The notes: a model not told the origin generated them from the sequence alone. A stretch of DNA of 64,000 bases from Arachidicoccus sp. (GCA_028283605.1 JAPWKH010000019.1:1-64000); one strand, 5' to 3'. Shown: positions 1 through 9,452, counted from the first letter of the stretch. Translations and numbers: made by a program.

Positions 1-96
1 AAAAACATTTTGTGCATAATCCATCGTTCCTGTTGCTATTACAAATGGCTCCATCGGAATGCTGAAACGGTAAATCTCAGTATGCAGTATTTTCAT
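1..96 (-). CDS. Dipeptide epimerase (enolase superfamily), N-terminal fragment
   Basis: Only the first 32 codons lie in the window; the gene reads leftward off the edge from an ATG at 94-96. The fragment has the typical start of L-Ala-D/L-Glu epimerases and other muconate-lactonizing-type enolase-superfamily enzymes: a beta strand (MKILHTEIYRFSIPM), then the EPFVIATGT segment of the capping domain. These enzymes epimerize dipeptides released from peptidoglycan. The catalytic lysines and metal ligands lie outside the window, so substrate specificity cannot be judged. The assignment rests on N-terminal similarity only. Confidence 0.6.
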   Translation of the reverse strand, partial: MKILHTEIYRFSIPMEPFVIATGTMDYAQNVF

Positions 97-156
97 ATTA
101 ATTTATCAGTTTATCAAACTTAATAATATTCCGTCTATTAAAATCAATCATAAAAA

Positions 157-186
157 AAAGAGACTGTTCATACGACCAGCCTCTTT
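157..186 (-). terminator. Intrinsic terminator after the lipocalin-like gene
   Basis: A 10-bp stem (aaagagactg / cagcctcttt, one G-T wobble) with a 10-nt loop. On the minus strand it is followed by eight T (A-run at 152-159). It lies 25 bp beyond the stop of the lipoprotein gene. T-rich sequence also follows on the plus side, so it could act in both directions. Confidence 0.7.
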
Positions 187-211
187 CTTATTTTTTTATA
201 CGGAAATATAT

Positions 212-760
212 TTATTCTCTTACAAAATCGTAATAAACATACGCTGTTTTACCATCTACAGTAACCGGAGACATTAATGTAAACCCTGTTTGCGAAGTGC
301 TTGTAAAATTGAGAATATATCCTTCGGTAACTTTCTTCGCCTTTTGTCCATTTAATATTTTCAACTGAAATATTTTTTGCTTGTTTTCATCTGTACGTAC
401 AGACCAAACAATGTTTCTTGTACCGGCATAGCAATCGCCATTTTGCGGAATGGTATAAGTTCCATTTCCATTATGCGGCAAAACCCATTCACTTCCTATG
501 AAACAGTTGGGAGTAACATCGTCAAAAACAGTTGTTTCTAATTTTACTTTTGTAAGAATGGTTGCCGAAGTATTCCCGGCATCATTGAAGGTTTCTTTGT
601 GCGTTGTAGAACGAGTATCTACGCCGGTTACACGCACATCGCTTACTTTATAAGTACCGTTTAGCTGTACGCCTTCTACTACATGTGATGTTGAAGAGCA
701 GCTTGTAAAAATAATGATTAAGGAAACTAACATTCCAATGGATGAAAGTATTTTTTTCAT
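212..760 (-). CDS. Lipocalin-like lipoprotein
   Basis: A 182-residue protein of unknown physiological role. Residues 1-21 are a lipoprotein signal: basic MKK, a hydrophobic stretch, then the lipobox IFTSC with Cys at about 21. The mature protein is therefore probably lipid-anchored in the periplasm or outer membrane. The remainder is a beta-rich domain (ENGTYKVSDVRV-like start, repeated strands, ending KTAYVYYDFVRE) that resembles the lipocalin-like domains common in Bacteroidota lipoproteins; this family call is by eye. It is monocistronic, with its own promoter (808-838) and terminator (157-186). Confidence 0.55.
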   Translation of the reverse strand: MKKILSSIGMLVSLIIIFTSCSSTSHVVEGVQLNGTYKVSDVRVTGVDTRSTTHKETFNDAGNTSATILTKVKLETTVFDDVTPNCFIGSEWVLPHNGNGTYTIPQNGDCYAGTRNIVWSVRTDENKQKIFQLKILNGQKAKKVTEGYILNFTSTSQTGFTLMSPVTVDGKTAYVYYDFVRE

Positions 761-807
761 GTGTATTTATTTATGGTTTATTTTGCGTAATTGATTGATA
801 TCAGCAT

Positions 808-838
808 CAAACATAACTTGTATAACTATTTTAGCAAA
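808..838 (-). promoter_or_regulatory. Bacteroidota-type promoter for the lipocalin-like gene
   Basis: On the minus strand, TTTG (835-838) is followed after exactly 19 bp by TATGTTTG (808-815). This matches the -33 TTTG / -7 TAnnTTTG consensus described for Bacteroides and Flavobacterium. The -7 element lies about 48 bp before the ATG at 760. Confidence 0.65.
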
Positions 839-887
839 AATAATATTAGTAATAATTATAAGCAATTGAAATGCCAAAATTTAATAA

Positions 888-1919
888 TTACCAAACAGCC
901 CTAGCTGATGAACTAATGTCTAAAGAAGAAAATTGATTGCCCAAAAATTTGTAATAACCGGTTATGGCAATCATCGCGGCGTTATCTACACAATATTGAA
1001 AATCAGGAATGAAAGTTTCAATATGATTCTCCTTACCAAAATCCAATAATGCATTTCTCAAACCACTATTTGCGCTTACTCCGCCGGCAATGCAAACTTG
1101 CTTTATACCTGTTTGCGCAACAGCTTTTTTTAATTTTTTAATCAAAATATTTACAATGGCGTGCTGTATAGATGCACAGAGATCATTTAGATTCTTTTGA
1201 ATAAAATCAGGTTCGGTCTTTACTTGTTTTTGCAAAAAATACAAAACAGAAGTCTTTACACCACTGAAACTGAAATTAAATTCCGGGATTTGCGGCTCAG
1301 CAAATTTGAATGCAAGCGGATTTCCATCTTTTGCATATTTATCTATCAACGGCCCTCCTGGATATGTAAGTCCAAGCAACTTTGCAGTTTTATCAAATGC
1401 TTCTCCGGCAGCATCATCAATAGTTTCTCCTAATACTTCTAATTGTAAAGGGCTTTTGGCAAGCACAATTTGCGTATGGCCGCCGCTAACAGTCAAGCAC
1501 AAAAAAGGAAATGATGGCTTTTTATCAGAAATCAGATTTGCCAATACATGCGCCTGCATATGATGTACGGCAATCAGCGGTTTTTCAAGTGCCAATGCAA
1601 GTGATTTGGCAAATTGACCTCCAACCAGCAAACTTCCTATTAATCCCGGCGCTTGCGTAAAAGCGATAGCCTGAATATCTTCTTTCTTTATTCCCGATTC
1701 TTTTAAACATTCAGAAACCACAGGAACGATGTTTTGCATGTGTGCACGACTTGCCAATTCCGGCACCACTCCGCCATATTGCTCGTGTATTTTTTGCGTA
1801 GCAATTATATTGGATAATATTTTCCCGTTTATACAAATAGCAGCGCTTGTTTCATCACAGGAACTTTCAATGGCTAATATGGTTATATCTGTATTTTCCG
1901 GCATAAACAAATACGGCAA
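888..1919 (-). CDS. tsaD: tRNA N6-adenosine threonylcarbamoyltransferase
   Basis: Transfers the threonylcarbamoyl group from TC-AMP to A37 of ANN-decoding tRNAs (t6A), in complex with TsaB and TsaE. The 343-residue length is normal for TsaD. Visible ASKHA/Gcp signatures are ESSCDET (18-24), the metal-binding HMQAH (120-124), SGGHTQ (145-150), GEAFDK (172-177) and the late AGGVSANSGLR and VDNAAMIA motifs. Two starts are possible, 1919 or the Met five codons in (MPENTDITILAIESS); the shorter form matches typical homologues better. It begins 2 bp after the stop of the upstream gene (1922-2635), so the two are probably co-transcribed. Confidence 0.95.
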   Translation of the reverse strand: MPYLFMPENTDITILAIESSCDETSAAICINGKILSNIIATQKIHEQYGGVVPELASRAHMQNIVPVVSECLKESGIKKEDIQAIAFTQAPGLIGSLLVGGQFAKSLALALEKPLIAVHHMQAHVLANLISDKKPSFPFLCLTVSGGHTQIVLAKSPLQLEVLGETIDDAAGEAFDKTAKLLGLTYPGGPLIDKYAKDGNPLAFKFAEPQIPEFNFSFSGVKTSVLYFLQKQVKTEPDFIQKNLNDLCASIQHAIVNILIKKLKKAVAQTGIKQVCIAGGVSANSGLRNALLDFGKENHIETFIPDFQYCVDNAAMIAITGYYKFLGNQFSSLDISSSARAVW

Positions 1920-1921
1920 AT

Positions 1922-2635
1922 TTAATGATGTTCTTTATAATCTTTCAGTTTGTCATTCACATAATAAAGAAGGTCATCGTCCGAATTATGCGTGCGAAGC
2001 CATTTATATGTTGGCAGATATCTTGTTATAAAAGTCTCTAATTCTTTCCCTTTATAACCTGTAAGACTATGTATTAAAATTGAATTAAATCGGAATTTTA
2101 CATATTGCTCTTCTTCATTTTCTTCAAAAAATTTAAGCGCTCTCCTCTTTTTTTTCTCTTTTCCAGAAAAGATCCTGTCAAGGCTAAATCCTATTCCTGC
2201 ACCGGAATTTGAACTTTCAACAAGATGATGGGAATACCCGACAATATCTGCAAAATTGTTCCTTCGCTCTATGCTATCCTGCTGATAATCTGCATAACTA
2301 TACGATGATACAAGAACACTTTTTAGTTCGTGTACTTTAGGTATAAAGAATATCGTAAAAGTGTCTCTTGCAGCCAAATTTCCATTGAGTGCAAACCGCT
2401 TCTGCCAATATCCCACTTTTACGAATGTCAAAGTATCATTCAAACTTCCCTGAATAACAAAAAGCCCTTTGCCATTTGTAATATCTCCTGCTCTGGTATT
2501 ATTATTAATAACATGCACATCTTCTACAGGTAAAAGTGTCAGGCTGTCAATCAGTTTTCCATAAAAATATTTTGTTTGTGAATAGGAGGCCGCAGAAATG
2601 AGTAGAAAAAAAATAAACAGAATAGTGATTCGCAT
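1922..2635 (-). CDS. Exported protein with carboxypeptidase-regulatory-like domain
   Basis: A 237-residue protein with a Sec signal peptide (residues 1-19, cleavage after SYS). Residues 21-100 form a beta-sandwich of the CarboxypepD_reg-like type (GKLIDSLTLLPVEDVHV, then TNGKGLFVI and DTLTFVKVGY), as found at the N-terminus of SusC-like receptors and as a stand-alone domain in Bacteroidota. The C-terminal half is charged, contains a lysine/arginine cluster (about 155-165) and has no recognised domain. It is transcribed just ahead of tsaD with a 2-bp gap, which looks like operon packing, not functional linkage. Its specific role is unknown. Confidence 0.65.
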   Translation of the reverse strand: MRITILFIFFLLISAASYSQTKYFYGKLIDSLTLLPVEDVHVINNNTRAGDITNGKGLFVIQGSLNDTLTFVKVGYWQKRFALNGNLAARDTFTIFFIPKVHELKSVLVSSYSYADYQQDSIERRNNFADIVGYSHHLVESSNSGAGIGFSLDRIFSGKEKKKRRALKFFEENEEEQYVKFRFNSILIHSLTGYKGKELETFITRYLPTYKWLRTHNSDDDLLYYVNDKLKDYKEHH

Positions 2636-2712
2636 TGGATAATAAATTTACAGAAAGTAATTTACTCTAAAAATCAAAGCGATAATTTATTTTCTATATA
2701 ATGTTTTACAAA

Positions 2713-2740
2713 AAAGAACCACGCAATTGCGTGGTTCTTT
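2713..2740 (-). terminator. Bidirectional-looking terminator after the OmpA-family gene
   Basis: A perfect 12-bp inverted repeat (aaagaaccacgc / gcgtggttcttt) with an AATT loop. A-rich sequence lies on the left (T-run on the minus strand) and T-rich on the right. It is 37 bp downstream of the stop at 2778. Confidence 0.8.
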
Positions 2741-2777
2741 CATTTATCATTCATCTTTAAAGCTAATTAATTAGCTA

Positions 2778-4500
2778 TTAAGATTTTTGCAAATTTGGAT
2801 GTGGAGCAGGAACTGTACTTGGACCTTCTTCTGTAGTAGGTTGTAAGTCTACAGTATTTGCATCACCATCATAACCATAAGTGAATATGATACGACCTTC
2901 TGCGATACCGCCTTTTTCAACTAAGTAAGACTTAACAGCATTTACTCTATCCCAGCTCAATTGTTGAGCGCGTTTGTTAGATGCACCGTAACCAACCAAT
3001 TTAACTTTACAATCAGGGCTTGCATTTAATTGAGCTACTGCAGCATCTAAAGTAGATTTAGATTCATCGCTCAATTTAACGCCTGATTTGCTGAAGTGTA
3101 CGCTTGGTAAGCTTGAAATACCGCAACCAGCAGGAGCAAGTTTCAAATTGTGTAAGCTATCCAACAAATCTTTGCAACATTGTGGAGTTGGTTCAGTACC
3201 TACACCATCAGCATCAACCGGGAACCAGTTTTGCGGAGTAAGAACTTGTTTATCACGGCAATCAGGAACACCGTCACCATCTGTATCCAAAGAACGACCA
3301 TGAGTATCAACAGGGCATCCTGCTGGAGTATTTGGTTCCAAATCAAATTGATCAGTAACGCCATCGCCATCAGCATCAGGTAATACATCTTTAACAGCCA
3401 GTCTATCATAAACATAGTTGTTAGGATTAACCCACCATAGTGGTTCTAAACGTTTGCTTGTGCTACCCAAATTGAAGTTGAAACGAATGCGAGTTGAACT
3501 TAAGATAGTATTTCTTTGTTCTGCTTGAACAACAAGCCCACTATATGTACCGTTGTCAAATATATAACCGAATTTTTGCTCAATACCTAAGTTAAAGTGA
3601 GCGCCAAAGCGGAAAGCAACACCTAAACCTGCATTTAAGCCATGCTTAGTATTCCAACCTGCTTTACCAACAACGTCATCACGATTACCATCACGAATAT
3701 CACTTAAATTAGTTTCATATTTATCCTTATCGTTACCTGTACCGGTTTTGAATAAACTGTTGCTTTGACCTTCTTTTAAAACATCTTTTACCGCATCTTT
3801 AATATCGCTACGGCTACCTGTTAAATTAGTAAAATCATAAGCATCTCCACTAGCATCAAGTAAGTTTGCGCCTACTTTTCCATAATAGAAACTATAGCCT
3901 AACAATGCATAGAAATTCACATGTGGATTACCATGATAAGGACTGATTGAATTTAAACTTGCGATCAAATCCACAGATCCTTGATGTAAGTTTGTTTTGA
4001 AGTTTGGAAGGTAAGATTGTCCTGTTGCCAATTTTCCACCTGTTGCGGCAGACAATTCTGCAGAGGCATCTCTAGTTCTGTAATCCTGACCATAGTTGAT
4101 AGAATAGTCATAACCCAAACGCAAGAGAAAAAACATGACCCAAAGACTTTCTTAATGAAATACCTGCACCATATCCAAATTTAGGATCAACAGGTGTAAA
4201 CAAGAATGATGGGCCTACGCTGATACCTAATTCCCACATATCTTTCGGACGTCCGGGATATGGAGAAGTGTGATTTGCAAAGGCGGCTTGTTTGCTTTTA
4301 TTAGAAAAATGATCCGGACTGTATATCCATGAATCGTCGGCTGATGTGCCGGCAGATAATGCCGCATCCGGGTGCTCGCTTGTTGCAGGACTTGTTACAA
4401 CCGTAGTTGTTGTGGTTGTAGTGGTCGAGTCTTGAGCAAAAGCTGCTGTAGAAATCAGACCTAAAAGGCCTAACATCATCGTGTACTTTTTGCTTGCCAT
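2778..4500 (-). pseudogene. OmpA-family outer-membrane porin, broken by a +1 frameshift
   Basis: Two overlapping reading frames (4500-4108 and 4136-2778) together encode one protein of about 570 residues. The first holds a signal peptide (MASKKYTMMLGLLGLISTAAFA), a Thr-rich stretch and the first barrel strands, and ends ...SLGHVFSLAFGL. The second continues ...LRLGYDYSINYG with barrel strands, two thrombospondin type-3 Ca-binding repeats (DADGDGVTD, DTDGDGVPD, about residues 254-294 of the second frame) and a C-terminal OmpA peptidoglycan-binding domain. Removing one T from the coding-strand T6 (A6 at 4128-4133) joins the frames as ...GHVFLLRLGYDYS. Otherwise the gene looks healthy, with a strong promoter and a terminator. 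A sequencing indel is more likely than decay of an abundant porin. Confidence 0.8.
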
Positions 4501-4551
4501 AAGTAGTGATTTAATTTTTTTAATTTAATGCTTCCAATTAATATTCGGGGG

Positions 4552-4582
4552 CAAAAATAGTTATTGTTTTTAAAATTGCAAA
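4552..4582 (-). promoter_or_regulatory. Bacteroidota-type promoter for the OmpA-family gene
   Basis: On the minus strand, TTTG (4579-4582), a 19-bp spacer and TATTTTTG (4552-4559) match the -33/-7 consensus exactly. The -7 box is about 50 bp before the ATG at 4500. The rest of the 290-bp gap to the polyprenyl synthase start is AT-rich and shows nothing else. Confidence 0.7.
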
Positions 4583-4792
4583 TTTTTATTACATTTAATT
4601 GTTTAATTTCTTTCGAACTAAATAAAAATTGCACTCTTTTATTTCCTCCCCTGAATAATTTTATCAACAAGATTTTAACAGATATCGTGCCAACTTCTTC
4701 ATTTTATGAAAAAGCAATGGAATTATTTATATCGTTTATTTATTTATCTATATTTTAATGTGATTATATTGCGCTTTTATTTCTTTTTTATA

Positions 4793-5755
4793 GTGAAATC
4801 TGCCAGTCAATTAATATCATCCGAATTAGCGCAATTCGAAGCACATTTTAAAATTGCCGTTAAGAGCAGAGTCCCCTTGCTTGACAGAATAATGCAGTAC
4901 GTCGTAAAACGTAAAGGCAAGCAATTACGGCCCATGTTTGTTTTACTTTCTGCCAAACTCGGCGGTGATGTAAATGACAAAACTTACCGTGCAGCGTCTT
5001 TAGTTGAATTGTTGCATACAGCTACACTCGTGCATGATGATGTTGTAGATGAATCTTTTGAGCGGCGCGGATTTTTTTCAATAAATGCATTATGGAAAAA
5101 TAAAATTGCAGTTTTGGTAGGCGATTATTTGTTGTCCAAAGGTTTGCTTTTATCTATTGATAATAATGATTTCAGAATACTGCAAATTCTTTCAACAGCA
5201 GTAAAACAAATGAGCGAAGGCGAATTGCTGCAAATGGAAAAATCGCGCAACCTGAATTTGGACGAATCTGTATATTACGAAATTATCAAAGGGAAAACCG
5301 CGTCTTTGCTTTCTTCCGCATGCGGTGCGGGAGCTTGCTCAACATTTGATAATGAAGAAGATATTATACGTATGGAAAATTTCGGTGAAAAAGTTGGAAT
5401 GGCATTTCAAATAAAAGATGATTTGTTTGACTACGGCTCTTCAAAAATAGGAAAGCCTACCGGAAACGATATTCAGGAGAAAAAGCTGACGCTGCCTCTA
5501 ATTTATACTTTGAATAACTGCGACAATGCGCTCAGAAAAAAGATTATTTATATAGTCAAAAACCAAAACACGAAAAAAGATAAAGTTGATTTTGTAATTC
5601 AATCCGTACAACAATTCGGAGGTATAGAATATGCAAAACAGAAAATGTATGCCTTTCGTGATGAAGCTTTGGAACTATTATATTTTTATCCCAAAACCGA
5701 AACCAGAGATGCACTGGAAGAATTGGTAAGATTTACTACTGACAGAGAATATTAA
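4793..5755 (+). CDS. Polyprenyl (octaprenyl-type) diphosphate synthase
   Basis: A trans-isoprenyl diphosphate synthase that elongates FPP with IPP units, probably to supply the menaquinone side chain. Both aspartate-rich motifs are present: HDDVVDE in helix D and DDLFDYG in helix H, along with KRKGKQLRPMF near the N-terminus and GEGELLQ-like MSEGELLQM. The open frame begins at 4706, but its first 29 codons are a hydrophobic, Phe/Tyr-rich stretch not expected in this soluble family. I therefore place the start at GTG 4793 (VKSASQLISSEL), giving 320 residues, the usual size. Its stop overlaps by 4 bp the stop of the convergent gene at 5752. Confidence 0.88.
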   Translation: MKSASQLISSELAQFEAHFKIAVKSRVPLLDRIMQYVVKRKGKQLRPMFVLLSAKLGGDVNDKTYRAASLVELLHTATLVHDDVVDESFERRGFFSINALWKNKIAVLVGDYLLSKGLLLSIDNNDFRILQILSTAVKQMSEGELLQMEKSRNLNLDESVYYEIIKGKTASLLSSACGAGACSTFDNEEDIIRMENFGEKVGMAFQIKDDLFDYGSSKIGKPTGNDIQEKKLTLPLIYTLNNCDNALRKKIIYIVKNQNTKKDKVDFVIQSVQQFGGIEYAKQKMYAFRDEALELLYFYPKTETRDALEELVRFTTDREY

Positions 5756-6231
5756 TCCGCAAACAAATTTTCCAAAACATAATAAACAATGGGGCAAAAC
5801 TCCGAATTTTTTAAAGTAATGTTTTTTCTTTTAAACAATACATCTTCATTTGTATAAGGAAAACGAGCGCAATCGGAAGGCCGCACATCATAAATATTGC
5901 ATGTATTATCTTCATTCAAAAACGGGCATGGAGAAGATTTTACCACATAATCGCCTTCATCATCCATATTCAGGTATTGAATGATAAAGTCCGATTCTTT
6001 CATTCCCAAAAATTTACTGATTCGTTTAATATCGGGCATTTTAAACCTCGGCGAATAATTTTTGCAGCATTGCGCGCATTGCAAACAATCTACTTTCTCA
6101 AAAGCCTCTCGATGCAATTGCGGCAAGCGTTTCAACACAGCATTTTTATTCGCTTTCTGCAAACCGTTTGCATACTTTTTTTTATTGTTTAAAGATTGCC
6201 GTTGCCAATTATTGAAGTTGACATTTATCAT
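5752..6231 (-). CDS. YkgJ-family cysteine cluster protein
   Basis: A 159-residue protein with the cysteine pattern of the zinc/iron-chelating YkgJ family: CLQCAQCC at about 49-56, then CPFL...TCNIYDVRPSDCARFPY at about 102-125. The family is thought to bind Fe-S or zinc; members are implicated in metal handling or flagellin modification, but no general function is established. It is convergent with the polyprenyl synthase and divergent from the ABC-2 permease, so it stands alone. Confidence 0.8.
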   Translation of the reverse strand: MINVNFNNWQRQSLNNKKKYANGLQKANKNAVLKRLPQLHREAFEKVDCLQCAQCCKNYSPRFKMPDIKRISKFLGMKESDFIIQYLNMDDEGDYVVKSSPCPFLNEDNTCNIYDVRPSDCARFPYTNEDVLFKRKNITLKNSEFCPIVYYVLENLFAD

Positions 6232-6342
6232 TCAGCAAAAGTAATCATTTAAAATATTACCGAAATTTTCGATGCCTATTACAAGGCAAGCGCATTACAT
6301 TTGCAGCGTTTATATTACTGTTCAAATTATTTCTGAAAATTC

Positions 6343-7443
6343 ATGTCCGTCAAATATAATCAGTTCAGGGCCATGCTGGCAATTGCCCGCGGTTCATTTA
6401 TAGCCACATTACGCAGTCCTTCAACCGTGGTTTTCAGTATCGGTTTTCCATTAGTATTTATTTTGGCTTTTGCCTTTATCGGGAATAATTCTGTTCCGCA
6501 AATAGAAGTGGCGCTTTCGCCAAATGCAGATACAATGAATGCTGTTTACATGAAAATTGCACAGGCTCCCGGCATCGCTATCAAAAAAGAATCGCCTGAG
6601 CTGCTGAAGGAAAATTTAGAAAAGGGCCAAATATCCGCTTTGTTGAATATCCAAAAAACCAATGATGCACGTTATGAAATTTCCATAAAAACTTCACAAG
6701 CAGTAAACCCGAAAAGCATTGCTATTCTTACATCTTACTTGAACGCAGTTACTCAAGATTTAAATAAACCGAATAATTGGCAGGCTAACAATTCTGTTTT
6801 TATCAACAATAAAATAGAAAAAATTCCGGGCCGCGTTTACAGAACAATTGATTTCATTCTTCCGGGACAATTAGGTTTTTCTTTATTAAGCGCTGGAATC
6901 TTCGGCGTAGCATTTTTATTTTTTAATCTGCGGCAACAATTGGTTTTGAAAAGATTTTTTGCCACACCGATTACGAGAACTTACATTGTATTTGGCGAAG
7001 CATTGAGCAGAGTAGCTTTTCAAATGATAGCCGCCGTTGTGATCATATTTATAGGCGTTGTGTTTTTTAAATTCACACTTGTAAGAGGCTGGATTACTTT
7101 TATCGAAATAATGATTTTGAGTTTTTTCGCTCTCGTGGTGTTTATGGGTTGCGGATTTATCGTGAGTAGCGTGGCTAAAAACGAAAGTACCATTCCGCCG
7201 TTTGCGAATTTATTTACGTTACCTCAATTTTTATTGGCCGGCACATTTTTCTCCATAGATAATTTCCCGAAATGGATGCAGCCATTGTGCAACATTTTAC
7301 CGCTCACGCATTTCAACCATGCCATGCGCGAAATTTCTTTTGAAGGCGCAAGTTTATTAAGCTGTTGGAAAGATATTGGTAATATATTTATTTGGGGCAT
7401 TATCGTTTACGCAATTGCCATAAAAGTTTTTCGATGGGAATAA
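6343..7443 (+). CDS. ABC-2 type transporter permease
   Basis: A 366-residue membrane protein: one N-terminal transmembrane helix (about 26-46), a large extracytoplasmic domain (about 50-175), then five hydrophobic segments in the C-terminal half with the PxFANLFTLPQFLLAGTFF region typical of ABC-2/YhfK-DrrB-like permeases. It would form the membrane half of an exporter. No ATPase gene is adjacent, so it must pair with a subunit encoded elsewhere. A TACATTTG box at 6296-6303 fits a -7 element 40 bp upstream of the start, but I see no good -33 partner. Confidence 0.8.
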   Translation: MSVKYNQFRAMLAIARGSFIATLRSPSTVVFSIGFPLVFILAFAFIGNNSVPQIEVALSPNADTMNAVYMKIAQAPGIAIKKESPELLKENLEKGQISALLNIQKTNDARYEISIKTSQAVNPKSIAILTSYLNAVTQDLNKPNNWQANNSVFINNKIEKIPGRVYRTIDFILPGQLGFSLLSAGIFGVAFLFFNLRQQLVLKRFFATPITRTYIVFGEALSRVAFQMIAAVVIIFIGVVFFKFTLVRGWITFIEIMILSFFALVVFMGCGFIVSSVAKNESTIPPFANLFTLPQFLLAGTFFSIDNFPKWMQPLCNILPLTHFNHAMREISFEGASLLSCWKDIGNIFIWGIIVYAIAIKVFRWE

Positions 7444-7501
7444 TGATTGTGAATTGCATATATTTCTTACAAGAAAAAACATTTAAATCCAATTTAGATA
7501 A

Positions 7502-8005
7502 ATGAAATTTATAAAATTAATTATCATCAGCATTATAATATTATTCTTATTAATTACATGCGCAGGGCTTTTGTTTCCGCCGAATGTAACCGTAATGCGA
7601 TCTGTAAATATCAATGCTCCGGAAGATAGTGTGTACTGTATGCTGAGCAATATGAACAACTGGCAAAGGTGGTTATTTGACAGCGAGCGCTCACCAAAAA
7701 TATTATCTCAAAATTCTAAAGGATTAAACGCTCAAGCACAAGTAGGAAAAAGTAAAATAACGATTACGCAAGTAACCGATTCTTCTATAGAATCCGTTTG
7801 GGAAACAGGTAAAATACATAATCAGATTTGCGATTTTGTGCTTGGGAAAAATGTGCAATCGCCCGGCATTCAGGTTACCTGGTATTTTCGCCAGCATCTT
7901 CGCTGGTATCCATGGGAACGAATCGGCGCCGTTTTGAATGAGAAAATTTTAGGCCCGTCGATGGATAGTTCTTTTGCTCGATTAAAAAGAGAAATGGAGC
8001 AATAA
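7502..8005 (+). CDS. Membrane-anchored SRPBCC-family protein
   Basis: A 167-residue protein with one N-terminal transmembrane segment (about 7-27), then a START/SRPBCC-like fold: VTVMRSVNINAPEDSVYCMLSNMNNWQRW is the characteristic opening of polyketide cyclase/dehydrase-like proteins. Many Bacteroidota encode such stand-alone anchored SRPBCC proteins; the ligand is unknown. It follows the permease by 58 bp on the same strand and may share its transcript. Its stop is 3 bp from the convergent glycosyltransferase stop. Confidence 0.7.
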   Translation: MKFIKLIIISIIILFLLITCAGLLFPPNVTVMRSVNINAPEDSVYCMLSNMNNWQRWLFDSERSPKILSQNSKGLNAQAQVGKSKITITQVTDSSIESVWETGKIHNQICDFVLGKNVQSPGIQVTWYFRQHLRWYPWERIGAVLNEKILGPSMDSSFARLKREMEQ

Positions 8006-8008
8006 ATT

Positions 8009-9181
8009 TTATACCATTACTTTTCCCGGACAATTTTTTGAGCTGCTGCCGATAATCGACTCTCCATTTTCATAAAACCAAAAAACGTTTTCTGCCGGCG
8101 CGTTTTTCCGAAGCATATCTATAGCGTTTTGATAAGAAAATTTTTCTCCGATACAAAAAATAATTGCATCGGTCTTTTCTGTTGCAAAATTTACATCCGC
8201 ATTATTTTGAATAAAACATTGTGCGCCGGGAAAGTTTCTTATACAAATATTTTTTGCCTGTTTAGCCGCAATATTATCTCCGGTTAAAAATATTTTTTCG
8301 AAAAAAACAGAAGGATTTTCTACTTTCTCAAAAGGTTTCGCAAGCGCTGCAACAGCCGATCTGCCTTTTATCGCGAGCTTTAAGAAATTTGTATAAAAAA
8401 ATCCGGAAGAGCCTTTGTAATGCTTTTCTACAAACAAACGCATAGCTCCGTAAAATATTTTTACATATTCCTTACTTGCCTTTTTTGTGCTTTCCCCTTT
8501 AAAATGAATGATAGGAAGATTACCTAAATAATAATTTTTATACCCTGTTTTTTGCAGCTCGTAACTTAAGTCTATATCTTCTCCGTACATAAAATATCGT
8601 TCATCAAAACCATTGATTTTCTTTAATAAGTCAATTCTTGCAATGATGAATGCTCCTGCCAATACATCCACATCATGTACTTTATTTTTATCTAAAAATC
8701 CCAAACTATACTTGCCGAATGTCTTAGACTTCGGAAAAATTTTTTCGATGAGGAATAATTTGTAAAAAGATGTCATTGCCGAAGGAAAAGATCGTTTGCT
8801 TTCAGGCAGAAATATTCCGCTTCCAGTAAGCAATTGAACACCCGCCGCGGCGGCATCTTTATGATTATCCAAAAAATGAATGCAATCAATTAATGTATTT
8901 TCAGCGATAATCGTATCAGGATTCAGATATAAAACATATTCTCCTTTCGCAATCCCCAAGCCTTGATTGTTGGCTTTGGCAAAGCCTGTATTTTTTTTAT
9001 TTTCTATAAATATTACCGAAGGATATTTCGGTTTAAGATAAGCAAGACTTTCATCTGATGAATGATTATCCACAACAATAATTTCGCCGTTCAGGCTTTG
9101 CATAGCTGCATTTGCAGCATGAAGGCAATGTTCCAAAAAATATTTGACGTTGTAATTGACTATTATAATGCTTAGTTCCAA
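8009..9181 (-). CDS. Family 2 glycosyltransferase
   Basis: A 390-residue GT-A glycosyltransferase of the rhamnosyl/galactofuranosyl-transferase-like type. It opens with MELSIIIVNYNVKYFLEHCL, followed by the nucleotide-binding VVDNHSSDES (about 36-45), ENKKNTGFAKANNQG, and the metal-binding LYLNPDT motif (about 84-90). MYGEDIDLSYELQK (about 198-211) is the acceptor-side acid motif. The C-terminal 110 residues form an added domain with Rossmann-like sequence (TDAIIFCIGEKFSYQNAIDMLR) seen in many Bacteroidota GT2 proteins. It probably acts on cell-surface glycans; donor and acceptor are unknown. Confidence 0.88.
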   Translation of the reverse strand: MELSIIIVNYNVKYFLEHCLHAANAAMQSLNGEIIVVDNHSSDESLAYLKPKYPSVIFIENKKNTGFAKANNQGLGIAKGEYVLYLNPDTIIAENTLIDCIHFLDNHKDAAAAGVQLLTGSGIFLPESKRSFPSAMTSFYKLFLIEKIFPKSKTFGKYSLGFLDKNKVHDVDVLAGAFIIARIDLLKKINGFDERYFMYGEDIDLSYELQKTGYKNYYLGNLPIIHFKGESTKKASKEYVKIFYGAMRLFVEKHYKGSSGFFYTNFLKLAIKGRSAVAALAKPFEKVENPSVFFEKIFLTGDNIAAKQAKNICIRNFPGAQCFIQNNADVNFATEKTDAIIFCIGEKFSYQNAIDMLRKNAPAENVFWFYENGESIIGSSSKNCPGKVMV

Positions 9182-9452
9182 TCCCTATTATTTTTAATAC
9201 AAATATCTGATGAAGATAAAAGAATAATTCCTTTCTTGACTTGCGTTTTATCGACTATGAATATACACAATCGGATTTTAATTTAAGCAGCAGCTCATTT
9301 CTTAACCAAAATTTTTTATAGGAATAAATCATTTTATATAGAAACTATTGTAATTTTACACCGCAATAAAAAAGCGCATTAACAATTTTTATTTACACTT
9401 CATTTTTTAGAAGTTGGAAAACTATCATATACAAAACGATTTATTGGCTACA

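Noticed and set aside
4108-4136. Programmed +1 frameshift in ompA
   Set aside because: No known slippery signal of the prfB type. Other genes in the region break the same way, so an indel is the simpler explanation.
4706-4792. N-terminal extension of the polyprenyl synthase
   Set aside because: Hydrophobic and unlike any member of this soluble family; GTG 4793 gives the standard length.
9182-9452. Riboswitch upstream of the arg cluster
   Set aside because: No structure resembling a known amino-acid riboswitch; the leader ORF with hairpins explains the region better.
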